From a virus, in IMG/VR virus record IMGVR_UViG_3300030104_001483, positions 1-27,793 of that record: a stretch of DNA of 27,793 nt. The stretch is one strand, 5' to 3'. A program made the translations under genes and the position numbers. Positions 21,394-27,793 of this stretch are shown here, piece by piece (the stretch's first letter is position 1; each line of letters opens with the position of its first letter). The notes beneath the pieces were generated by a model. The model was not told the DNA's origin. It was given only the letters and a program-made list of their open reading frames with translations, and searched no databases.

Positions 21394-21914
21394 TATCCTT
21401 TAACCCCATATACTGAAAATTTAGCACCCTCATCTAAAGTGCCACCACTTGGTAAAAAATTTATTCCTGTTATTACTTCTGCTGATTTATGAACTGTTAT
21501 ACCTTTACTACCTGTCAAAGCACCATCTACTTGACTACCCTGTACTGTTGTAAATGTATAAGAACTAGAACTATCTGGATTATAAACATACAGAATAAAA
21601 CCACCTACATCTTTATAATTAACACCACCCATAAAGGATAGTTCCATAAATGTTTGCCCTGTATTTCTTCTTTCCCCAAAACTTGTATCTGCCATCATAT
21701 CCATATGTGCATAATCATATTCACTTGCTGATATAACACTTCCACCACTATCTAAAAATCTTGCTTGTAAATAAGCCACATTACTAGAACTAGACATATG
21801 TGTTATTGATATTGCATAAACATCATAACCTCTGTTAAAACAATCAGTTAAGGTAACAGAACTTGCACTTGCAATATTATCAAAAGATTTTATAAATTGT
21901 AAATTAGTAGCCAT
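21393..21914 (-). CDS. Tail array protein, type B, copy 2
   Basis: This is a 173-residue protein with the array core: ASSVTLTDCFNRGYDVYAIS, YLQARFLDSGGSVISASEYD, YAHMDMMADTSFGE, SSSSYTF, GKGITVHKSAEVITG (SKGITVHKS in the text) and the end KFSVYGVKG. It has the same length as the type B gene at 23055-23576 and shares with it SGSVI-x-AS-x-YDYA, YNP-x-SSSSYTF/FNPYSSSSYTF, I-x-GI-x-F and the GT-x-D (or GTLDEG) region. It is beta-rich, with no signal peptide; a probable virion tail-tip component. Confidence 0.65.
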   Translation of the reverse strand: MATNLQFIKSFDNIASASSVTLTDCFNRGYDVYAISITHMSSSSNVAYLQARFLDSGGSVISASEYDYAHMDMMADTSFGERRNTGQTFMELSFMGGVNYKDVGGFILYVYNPDSSSSYTFTTVQGSQVDGALTGSKGITVHKSAEVITGINFLPSGGTLDEGAKFSVYGVKG

Positions 21915-22543
21915 TATGAATACCTTATTCCGTAAAGGGAAAATGAGCCTGTAAATGTACCAACATCATAAGCCATAATTTGAAATTTATTTACACTACT
22001 TGCTTGAGGTAAAACATTTGAGCCAAATGATGCTTGAACTTCACTACTATTACTCCAACCAGTAAAGTGTTGTGTTACAAAACTATATTTTGCACTGTCT
22101 AAAAAATTATAAAAATATAAATATCCATTAATGTTACTTTGCGTATCACTTGTTGAAGTATTATTACCAAATCTAAAAGCATTTTTTGTAGTGCCTCTAT
22201 CTTCTGCAAAAAAACTTGGTGTACAATCTTGTCCAGCAAGTTGATAAACAGTACTACTTTCTAAAACTCCACTTTCATAAAGTCTTATTGCTATACCTTT
22301 GCCATTAGTAGTGTTATAGCCATCATTAATGGTTAAAAAGTGAACATTGTAATTTCCTAAATCATCAAAATCTACAGTTGAAACTGCACTTGTTATTGTT
22401 TTAGTTTCAATTAATTCTAATTGTCCATAGTTAGTGTATTTATCTGCTCTTGTTAGATCATAAATATCATTTGGCGAGAAAATACCTGTATTATTCCCAA
22501 AACTTTGAGCAGGGCTTTCAGGTATATATCCATATTCACTCAT
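21914..22543 (-). CDS. Tail array protein, type C, copy 2 (with N-terminal extension)
   Basis: This is a 209-residue protein. An extra N-terminal segment of about 35 residues (MSEYGYIPESPAQSFGNNTG, then IFSPNDIYDLTRADKYTNY) precedes the array core LELIETKTITSAVSTVDFDD. A parallel extension is present in the gene at 23573-24184 (GLYNPSKILQLTKDGSWGG, LELIESQTVSSAVAQVDF). The start of this extension may insert the protein into a larger assembly. Its end is FTGSFSLYGIRYS. The stop of the upstream gene lies two bases before ATG 22543. Confidence 0.65.
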   Translation of the reverse strand: MSEYGYIPESPAQSFGNNTGIFSPNDIYDLTRADKYTNYGQLELIETKTITSAVSTVDFDDLGNYNVHFLTINDGYNTTNGKGIAIRLYESGVLESSTVYQLAGQDCTPSFFAEDRGTTKNAFRFGNNTSTSDTQSNINGYLYFYNFLDSAKYSFVTQHFTGWSNSSEVQASFGSNVLPQASSVNKFQIMAYDVGTFTGSFSLYGIRYS

Positions 22544-22545
22544 AA

Positions 22546-23055
22546 TTACACCACCTTATATAAGGTAAAAGTACCACTTGCTATATTGCCTGTAGTATAA
22601 TATAGATAAACACCATCAACTGCACTTGCTACTGTAAATACTATTCCACCTTGACTTCCATAATTATCATTTCCACTATCTACATTAGAACTTTCTGTTG
22701 TCATAAAAGTATATTCTGAAGAATTATTAGCATTATAAATAGGAAAAATTCCATTAGTTGTTTCAGAAGTTCCTGTTCCATTTGTGTGGTTTGTTATATT
22801 AACACCTGCTGAATTTGTACCTGATAAATCTAAAAAAGCACCTCCTGTTTGCATATACATTTGTGCATAATCATAATTTGATGTGCTATTTGCTGTTCCA
22901 CTTTCAGTAAATTTAAGTCTTAAATAATAATTATCTGAAGCAGGTGCTACATTATTTAAAACTAATTGATACACATCATCTGAATTAATCCCAACTAAGG
23001 TAACACTAGCTGTTGCACTTGTTACTGTATTTGTTGCTACTTGAACTAAACCCAT
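22546..23055 (-). CDS. Tail array protein, type A, copy 1
   Basis: This is a 169-residue protein with array features VTSATASVTLVGINSDDVYQ, SNYDYAQMYMQTGG, NNSSEYTFMTTESSNVDSGN, GIVFTVASAVDGVYLYYTTG and GNIASGTFTLYKVV. It parallels the gene at 20869-21393 (VASAVDGVYLYYTTGNIASG against VAQATNGVSFYASSGNIASG). Start ATG 23055 overlaps the previous stop as TAATG. It is predicted to be an all-beta virion protein. Confidence 0.65.
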   Translation of the reverse strand: MGLVQVATNTVTSATASVTLVGINSDDVYQLVLNNVAPASDNYYLRLKFTESGTANSTSNYDYAQMYMQTGGAFLDLSGTNSAGVNITNHTNGTGTSETTNGIFPIYNANNSSEYTFMTTESSNVDSGNDNYGSQGGIVFTVASAVDGVYLYYTTGNIASGTFTLYKVV

Positions 23056-23576
23056 TAATCTACTCTCAATCCATAAACCGAAATTACTAAAGTATCAATA
23101 GTTCCACTATTAGGTGTAAATTGAAATCCTGTTATAGAACTTTGTTGTTTAAGTACTGCAATCCCTTTACCTAAAATTGTTACAGTACCATCTGAAGCAC
23201 CTGCTTGTTGCCCTAATTGAAATGTATAACTACTAGATGAATAAGGATTAAAGAAATAATAAACTGCACCACCATTACTTGCTGTAACTGCGTCCCCTCT
23301 AATAATTTTATCCCATTTATCTTGATTAGTTGCCTTTGCCTCAGCAAAAGGGTTATAGCTTAATAGTTCTAAAAGTGCATAATCATAATTACTTGCAGTA
23401 ATAACACTTCCACTTGAATTTATTAATCTCATAAAAACATTATTATCTGCTGAATAATCTTGTTGTTCTAATACAACTTTATAAATATCAAAGTCTGTTG
23501 AAAAAACATCAGTTACAGAAAAAGAACTTACACCACTTGTTGCACTTTGTTTGCTAATTAATCTTAGGTTACTCAT
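23055..23576 (-). CDS. Tail array protein, type B, copy 1
   Basis: This is a 173-residue protein: SGVSSFSVTDVFSTDFDIYK, then NVFMRLINSSGSVITASNYD (with the YDYALLELLSYNPFAE block), YFFNPYSSSSYTFQLGQQAG, GKGIAVLKQQSSITGFQFTP, ending VISVYGLRVD. It is the counterpart of 21393-21914: equal length, and SSGSVITAS against SGGSVISAS. The ATG at 23576 overlaps the previous stop as ATGA. It is a probable tail-tip or fibre component. Confidence 0.65.
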   Translation of the reverse strand: MSNLRLISKQSATSGVSSFSVTDVFSTDFDIYKVVLEQQDYSADNNVFMRLINSSGSVITASNYDYALLELLSYNPFAEAKATNQDKWDKIIRGDAVTASNGGAVYYFFNPYSSSSYTFQLGQQAGASDGTVTILGKGIAVLKQQSSITGFQFTPNSGTIDTLVISVYGLRVD

Positions 23577-24184
23577 ATTTGTTTTACTCCAAAAATTTTT
23601 GCAGTTCCCTGTGTAAAATTTGCACCTGTGCTATTAAATATTCTTAAAGCATTTATTGTTTCAGCAACTGCATATACACCACCACCAAAATAACCAAATA
23701 TATTACTGCCATCTACACCAACTGGGCTTTGATTTGTTATAAAACTGTACTTTGAACTATTACCTAAATTGTATAAATATATATATACTTGATAAACATT
23801 TGTACTGTCTTTAGTAGCTAAATAAGACATTTCACTTGCACTTGTACTTCTTCTTTCAGTAAAAGTTGTACCAAATCTTTGCATAGCATATTGATAATTA
23901 GAACTTTCAAAACTACTACCACTATCATTTGAAAATCTTAAAGTTAAAATGTTTGTGCCAGATACAGTTTCAAAGTTATTTAATTGCAAAAAATGTACAT
24001 CATATTTGCTTTCTTGAATAGAAGTAAAGTCAACTTGTGCAACAGCACTACTTACAGTTTGGCTTTCAATAAGTTCTAAGCTACCACCCCAACTACCATC
24101 TTTGGTTAATTGCAGTATTTTACTCGGATTATATAACCCAATATTCTTTTTAACATTATTTGGCTGTGTACCTAAGTAAGGCAT
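23573..24184 (-). CDS. Tail array protein, type C, copy 1 (with N-terminal extension)
   Basis: This is a 203-residue protein, first in the array. The extension MPYLGTQPNNVKKNIGLYNP, then SKILQLTKDGSWGG is followed by the core LELIESQTVSSAVAQVDFTS, YDVHFLQLNNFETVSG, SNYQYAMQRFGTTFTERRST, LYNLGNSSKYSFITNQSP, VDGSNIFGYFGGGVYAVAET and the end QGTAKIFGVKQI. The TQPNNVKKNIGLYNPSK opening resembles the conserved N-terminal anchors (YLG-x-x-P) of marine phage tail fibre or virion proteins, so type C genes may attach the others to the particle. Confidence 0.65.
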   Translation of the reverse strand: MPYLGTQPNNVKKNIGLYNPSKILQLTKDGSWGGSLELIESQTVSSAVAQVDFTSIQESKYDVHFLQLNNFETVSGTNILTLRFSNDSGSSFESSNYQYAMQRFGTTFTERRSTSASEMSYLATKDSTNVYQVYIYLYNLGNSSKYSFITNQSPVGVDGSNIFGYFGGGVYAVAETINALRIFNSTGANFTQGTAKIFGVKQI

Positions 24185-24195
24185 AAATTACCCTC

Positions 24196-24522
24196 CTAAG
24201 TTTGTCTCAAAAATGTTACGTTATATTCGGCACTTGAAGCTGCTGAACATAGTCCTTGCAACTTATCGCCTGTTTCTAATGTTATCTTTGTTTGTATTTC
24301 AATAGTTGTACCAAAAGGTAATGATACATTATTTAACACGTGCCTTAATGTACCACCTGATTTTGTTACAGATAGATCTATAGTTACATCAGCACTACTT
24401 GAACTTACATTAGATACCAAGATTCCAATTACAGTTTCAGTTGTTGAGCTAGGAACAGCATCAACAATATCTCCTGCTGATGTACCTAGTACTCCCTGAA
24501 CTGAATGTAATGTATCTGCCAT
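24196..24522 (-). CDS. Small beta-rich structural protein
   Basis: This is a 108-residue, Ser/Thr/Val-rich protein: DAVPSSTTETVIGILVSNVS, then ADVTIDLSVTKSGGTLRHVL, then LPFGTTIEIQTKITLETGDK and LQGLCSAASSAEYNVTFL. The pattern is that of a compact beta-sandwich, matching small phage virion proteins that sit near fibre genes (typical ending: 'GD-x-L-x-x-x-SAAS-x-x-x-V-x-x'). Located between the fibre-like gene and the six-gene array. A virion role is inferred. Confidence 0.6.
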   Translation of the reverse strand: MADTLHSVQGVLGTSAGDIVDAVPSSTTETVIGILVSNVSSSSADVTIDLSVTKSGGTLRHVLNNVSLPFGTTIEIQTKITLETGDKLQGLCSAASSAEYNVTFLRQT

Positions 24523-24536
24523 AATTTATTCCTTTC

Positions 24537-24986
24537 CTAAGATAGAGCTAATACTAATCCTAAAGTTACGCCTCCTGCTAAGTTAGCGATATCTCCTGCT
24601 GTTGTTTTTTTAAGATTATTGCTGTCGTTAATATCTCCAAACAATATTTCATCTCCTGATGCTACTGTACCAGATGTTGCTGAGTTTGGTTTTACACTTA
24701 AACTAGGTGTACCGCTAGTCGCACCACCTGCTAAACCTGATGTAGATCCTGTAGTAATACCCTCAATATCTCCAGATTCTGCAGTTGTCCAAGCTGAGCC
24801 ATTCCACGCTTTTAAGAGATTCGCTGTGGTATCGTAAAACAAAGTTCCCTCAACTTTATTTGTAAGAGCTGAGTTAGCTGCACTTTCAGAAGCGTAAATA
24901 AATACTATTGAATCTTGAATATCTTGAAATCTTGATTCTGTTACAAGATCTCCTGTACTCCAATCAAACCATGCACCGGCTGCCAT
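24537..24986 (-). CDS. Tail-fibre-like protein
   Basis: This is a 149-residue protein. MAAGAWFDWSTGDLVTESRF is followed by a short helix and VEGTLFYDTTANLLKAWNGS, the widely seen fibre motif (GTLFYDT-x-x-x-x-LK-x-WNGSAW), then a Gly/Ser/Thr-rich low-complexity repeat region (GITTGSTSGLAGGATSGTPS). The C-terminus is hydrophobic (GDIANLAGGVTLGLVLALS). It is a short fibre subunit rather than a full fibre. It follows the hub-like gene. Confidence 0.65.
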   Translation of the reverse strand: MAAGAWFDWSTGDLVTESRFQDIQDSIVFIYASESAANSALTNKVEGTLFYDTTANLLKAWNGSAWTTAESGDIEGITTGSTSGLAGGATSGTPSLSVKPNSATSGTVASGDEILFGDINDSNNLKKTTAGDIANLAGGVTLGLVLALS

Positions 24987-25003
24987 AAATCTCCTTTTTT
25001 TTT

Positions 25004-26248
25004 CTAAGTATAACTTATATTAGTATCAATTCCTAGTTTAGAAACTCCTAAGATCCAAGCTCCGGTTTCTGCCGGAGAAAGACCAATAAACCAATTCCAA
25101 CTGTTATCAACAGCATTTACAGTATGTTTTATTCTTTCTATAAACAATTCAAATGTTTCAGTAGTTCCTGCTGCTGTTGTTACTTTAGCTTCAACATAGG
25201 ATCCTATGTCTAATCCTAATGCTTTAGGCCATAAAGATACGTTTTGTTTAGGTGCAAATGACAATGAATCTACTCTTGTTTGTGGTATATCGTTTGAGAC
25301 AACTATTTGATTAGCTATTGAAGATACATCAGAATCCTGTATATTTAATGTTCCTGATTGTGTTAAAACATTAGTACCAAAACTTTGAATTGAACTATCA
25401 CTAACTGCTGTTTGAGTAGATCCTCCTGTTCTAGTTCTTTGTACAGTATTAACAATTTTATCATCATCATAACTTGTAACAATATCAATATAAGGTAAAT
25501 CTGATCCGCCTTGACCAAACGTTGCAGCAGGCGTTGTAGTAGATGTTAATCTGTAATTTCTATCTCTAAAAGTAGCTTTACCATCTGCTGCTATAAAAAA
25601 TGTACCATTTTCAGCTAATGAAACTGCTCTAAGTGCAGCAAGTATTGTATCTGTTGTTGCTTGTGTTTGTACTTGTAATTGTCCTGTAGATATAGTTTGT
25701 AAGCTGTAACCAAAAGAATCTAATATATTTTTAGCTCTTACTGATGATAATTCTTGTGCTTGTGTCAAAGTTAAGCTAGTTGTTTGTCCTAACGTTGATA
25801 AGCCTAATTGCCATCCATGAGCATCTAAAGTAGCATTTGCAAACAATTTAAACGCATCTACACATTTTAATTTAGTTTCTGAATCAGATCCTTGTGCAGG
25901 ATAATTAACAGGAAAATTTTCAACAAAACCATAAAATATTGTGTAAGTTGTTGAACTGTACGCAGCTTTAATTCTAATTCTTTTTAATGGTTTAATTTTT
26001 GTTGATGCTGTACCAGAATCATAATAATAATCTGTTTGATTAGGAGAAAAACGATTATCTCTGTTATCTAATACAACTGTAGCTGTAGATGGATTAAATT
26101 CTGATAAGTTTGTTGCTCTACCTCTATTTATACTAAATCTACGCAAATAAGCTGTAACATCTGTAAATGATTGTGAATCATCTAGCGGATTTGAATCAAA
26201 AGCAATTTCTACAGTTAAAGTAACATTAGAATCAAAAGCAACACTCAT
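25004..26248 (-). CDS. Baseplate hub / distal tail-like protein
   Basis: This is a 414-residue protein immediately after the tape measure, the place of baseplate hub or distal tail proteins. FDSNPLDDSQSFTDVTAYLR, then FSINRGRATNLSEFNPSTAT, VVLDNRDNRFSPNQTDYYYD and LKRIRIKAAYSSTTYTIFYG match a common marine siphovirus minor-tail family ('RG-x-x-x-x-L-x-x-F-x-x-G-x-x-x-V-x-LDN-x-DR-x-F-x-P'). The rest is beta-rich with KQNVSLWPKALGLDIGSYVE and an ending of NSWNWFIGLSPAETGAWILG. The start ATG 26248 overlaps the tape-measure stop as ATGA. The exact hub role is inferred. Confidence 0.75.
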   Translation of the reverse strand: MSVAFDSNVTLTVEIAFDSNPLDDSQSFTDVTAYLRRFSINRGRATNLSEFNPSTATVVLDNRDNRFSPNQTDYYYDSGTASTKIKPLKRIRIKAAYSSTTYTIFYGFVENFPVNYPAQGSDSETKLKCVDAFKLFANATLDAHGWQLGLSTLGQTTSLTLTQAQELSSVRAKNILDSFGYSLQTISTGQLQVQTQATTDTILAALRAVSLAENGTFFIAADGKATFRDRNYRLTSTTTPAATFGQGGSDLPYIDIVTSYDDDKIVNTVQRTRTGGSTQTAVSDSSIQSFGTNVLTQSGTLNIQDSDVSSIANQIVVSNDIPQTRVDSLSFAPKQNVSLWPKALGLDIGSYVEAKVTTAAGTTETFELFIERIKHTVNAVDNSWNWFIGLSPAETGAWILGVSKLGIDTNISYT

Positions 26249-27793
26249 TGCAAGGCATAACCTAATTTTGATAGTTTTTCTTGTGTTGTTTGTAAAAATT
26301 CTTCTGCTGTATCAGATAATTCAATTTTAACAATAGTATCGCCATTTCCATTACCAGATCCTGCTGAATTGTTTGTAACCAAAGATTCATCTCCAACTAA
26401 TGGAGGAGGAACAGGAGGAGGGCTACCGCCACCTGTTGCAGGAGGAGGAGCAAAACCGCCACCTCCAGATCTTTCTATAGCTAAAAATTGACGTAATAAA
26501 TCTATTTGCCTTTGTGTTGCATCTGCATTTCTTTTTTTAGCTTCTGTGTTTTTATTAAGAGCTTCATTTTCATAAACAAGCATATCTCTACTATCTTGAA
26601 TAGCTTTAGATCTTCTTGCTATTGCTTTTTCTAAGTTTGTCTCTGCCAAATTAAGTACATCTCTAGCTAAAACTAAACGATCTGAATCATTAGCTAATTC
26701 AAACTCTGCTTCTGCTAGTTCTGCTTGTGCTAAAGCTAATTCTGCTTTAACATCTTTTCCATCACTTTCAGCTCTTGTTAATATTCCAATTTGTGTTGCT
26801 AATTCATTTTTTCTAATAGCTGCTTGTGCATCAGCTATATTTTCTGCTATTTGTAATTCTTGTAAATCTTTTGCTGCTTTATTTCTATTTTTTGTTGCAG
26901 CTGCTACATCATCATTAGCACTTGTTACAAGATTCATAATTTTAGTTCTATCCATCTCTAATTGCATATTTGTTAGTAATAATGCGTTCTGTTCTCCAAA
27001 TATTGGATTTAAAAATCTGTCTATAGTATCTGCAACTTTTTTATATTGTACTTGTTGCTTTAATGATCCCTGCCTACTTCTTTCAATATGTTTGTTTAAA
27101 GTTTGTATATTACCTGTGTAATTTTCCCACATATCTGATTGTTCTTTAGCAATTTTATTAATTTCCCTTTGTTCATCTGCTAAATCACTAAAGTTTCTTA
27201 TTAAGTGCATTACACCTTGATCAAGAGAACTTAATCTATCTAATGCTAAAACTAAATCAGCTACACCTGTAGCAAACAAACTGAAACCTCTAATAAGACT
27301 AGGCGTTACATTTTGAGCAATTTCTCTTATTACAGGCAACAATGCTGCTGCCGCAGGTATTAATTCTTTTCCAATTTCTTCTCTTAATTCTCTTAATTCT
27401 GCATTTAACATTAATGATGAAGCAGCAAATCCATCAGCTTCTCTTTGTGCGTTTCCTAACTGTACTCCTGCTTGATCATAAGCTATTTCAATAGTTGCTA
27501 ATGCTTTATCTTGTAAAGTTAATTCGCTAACTGTTTTTGCTAAACCTAAATTAAATGCTTTTTGTTGCACCATTGCTTCGGTTATTTTTAAACCATACGT
27601 AGCTAACGATTCTCTTTCTCCTGCGATACCTGATCTAAAAGCTGCAATAACAGGTAATGCACCTTGTTGTAAGTTGTTAAATGATGCAATGTCTCCAGAA
27701 AGTTTAAAAACTCTTATTGATAAAGCTGCTGCTTCTTCTTCTGTAAATCCAATACCCTGAGCAACAGATCCAAATACAGATATTAATTGTTGT
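26245..27793 (-). CDS. Tail tape measure protein, copy 2 (N-terminus cut by window edge)
   Basis: The frame is open from the right edge to TGA 26247-26245 (about 515 residues). The N-terminal part visible starts at QQLISVFGSVAQGIGFTEEE, aligning with QQLQATLGAVAQGIGFTQEA of copy 1, so about 120 residues are missing. The middle is helical; the C-terminal third is nearly identical to copy 1, ending in Gly/Pro-rich sequence (SGGGGFAPPPATGGGSPPP) and a final helix (EFLQTTQEKLSKLGYALQ). The internal ATG at 27573 is not the true start. Followed directly by the hub-like gene, as expected for a tape measure. Confidence 0.9.
   Translation of the reverse strand, partial: QQLISVFGSVAQGIGFTEEEAAALSIRVFKLSGDIASFNNLQQGALPVIAAFRSGIAGERESLATYGLKITEAMVQQKAFNLGLAKTVSELTLQDKALATIEIAYDQAGVQLGNAQREADGFAASSLMLNAELRELREEIGKELIPAAAALLPVIREIAQNVTPSLIRGFSLFATGVADLVLALDRLSSLDQGVMHLIRNFSDLADEQREINKIAKEQSDMWENYTGNIQTLNKHIERSRQGSLKQQVQYKKVADTIDRFLNPIFGEQNALLLTNMQLEMDRTKIMNLVTSANDDVAAATKNRNKAAKDLQELQIAENIADAQAAIRKNELATQIGILTRAESDGKDVKAELALAQAELAEAEFELANDSDRLVLARDVLNLAETNLEKAIARRSKAIQDSRDMLVYENEALNKNTEAKKRNADATQRQIDLLRQFLAIERSGGGGFAPPPATGGGSPPPVPPPLVGDESLVTNNSAGSGNGNGDTIVKIELSDTAEEFLQTTQEKLSKLGYALQ
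26475..27034. repeat. Right copy of tape-measure homology (pairs with 1-560)
   Basis: Bases 26475-26551 equal 1-77 exactly. Ungapped similarity extends to about 27034, then the sequence diverges, with a net length difference of 12 bases over the remaining overlap to the window end. The 77-base exact match at the very start of the contig has the length of a common assembler k-mer. Confidence 0.9.

Larger units (their letters stand above)
20869..22543. repeat. Three-gene cassette C-B-A, copy 2
   Basis: Genes 21914-22543 (C), 21393-21914 (B) and 20869-21393 (A) repeat the order and subtypes of the cassette at 22546-24184. The shared types are judged from protein pattern (C has an N-terminal extension, B opens with a LIK/LIS sequence, A ends with NIASGxF). 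It is a protein-level duplication; DNA is diverged. Confidence 0.65.
22546..24184. repeat. Three-gene cassette C-B-A, copy 1
   Basis: Genes 23573-24184 (C), 23055-23576 (B) and 22546-23055 (A) form a unit with the same subtype order as 20869-22543. The arrangement implies two steps: triplication of one gene, then duplication of the three as a block. It is judged from protein pattern, not from computed alignment. Confidence 0.65.

Noticed and set aside
1-27793. Apparent abundance of GATC and AGATCT words
   Set aside because: Common by eye but not counted; no expected value could be computed here, so no claim is made.
1-27793. CRISPR array, tRNA, integrase, IS element
   Set aside because: Looked for on both strands and not seen.

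Overview
The window looks like most or all of the genome of a small tailed dsDNA phage (Caudoviricetes, siphovirus type with an HK97-fold capsid). It is AT-rich (roughly two thirds A+T by eye) and every convincing gene lies on the minus strand. Genes are tightly packed with ATGA or TAATG overlaps. No integrase, repressor, tRNA, rRNA, CRISPR or insertion sequence was found. Strong GGAGG ribosome-binding sites and some TTG/GTG starts suggest a host that relies on Shine-Dalgarno initiation. A low-GC aquatic bacterium is plausible, but the host is inference only.

Layout in the direction of transcription (high to low coordinate). A rho-independent terminator at 17955-17990 separates two blocks. 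After it comes an early block (17800 to 14377) of small genes: a one-helix membrane protein, a 52-residue protein, a possible ssDNA-annealing/recombination protein, a replication-initiator-like winged-helix protein followed by a repeat-rich site that could be an origin, a winged-helix regulator, a lytic-transglycosylase-like enzyme and several unknowns. Then come a very large, extremely glutamate-rich exported protein, a two-helix membrane protein and a 38-residue Cys-rich microprotein. Packaging and head genes follow: TerS, TerL, portal fused to a MuF-like domain, prohead protease, major capsid, connector. Tail genes come next: tail completion/terminator, two paralogous tail-tube proteins, a tail assembly chaperone with an apparent +1 frameshift, and the tape measure, which runs off the left edge.

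At the right edge transcription resumes in a second tape-measure copy (26245 to the end of the window). It continues through a baseplate/hub-like protein, a fibre-like protein and a small beta protein. Then comes a tandem array of six paralogous beta-rich tail proteins, organised as a duplicated three-gene cassette (C-B-A, C-B-A). After that are a conserved small fibre-associated protein, an HTH-like protein, a calcineurin-like phosphoesterase, and a lysis cassette (DUF5675 peptidoglycan-enzyme-like protein, holin-like protein, 48-residue protein) that ends at the terminator.

The two tape measures occupy the same place in gene order. The first 77 bases of the window recur exactly at 26475-26551, and the matching reading then diverges. 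The simplest reading is a circularly permuted or circular map of about 26.5 kb whose contig passes once around and ends in a second strain variant of the tape measure. A true tandem duplication of the tape measure in a longer genome is the alternative. No polymerase, helicase or primase was recognised, so replication would depend on the host.
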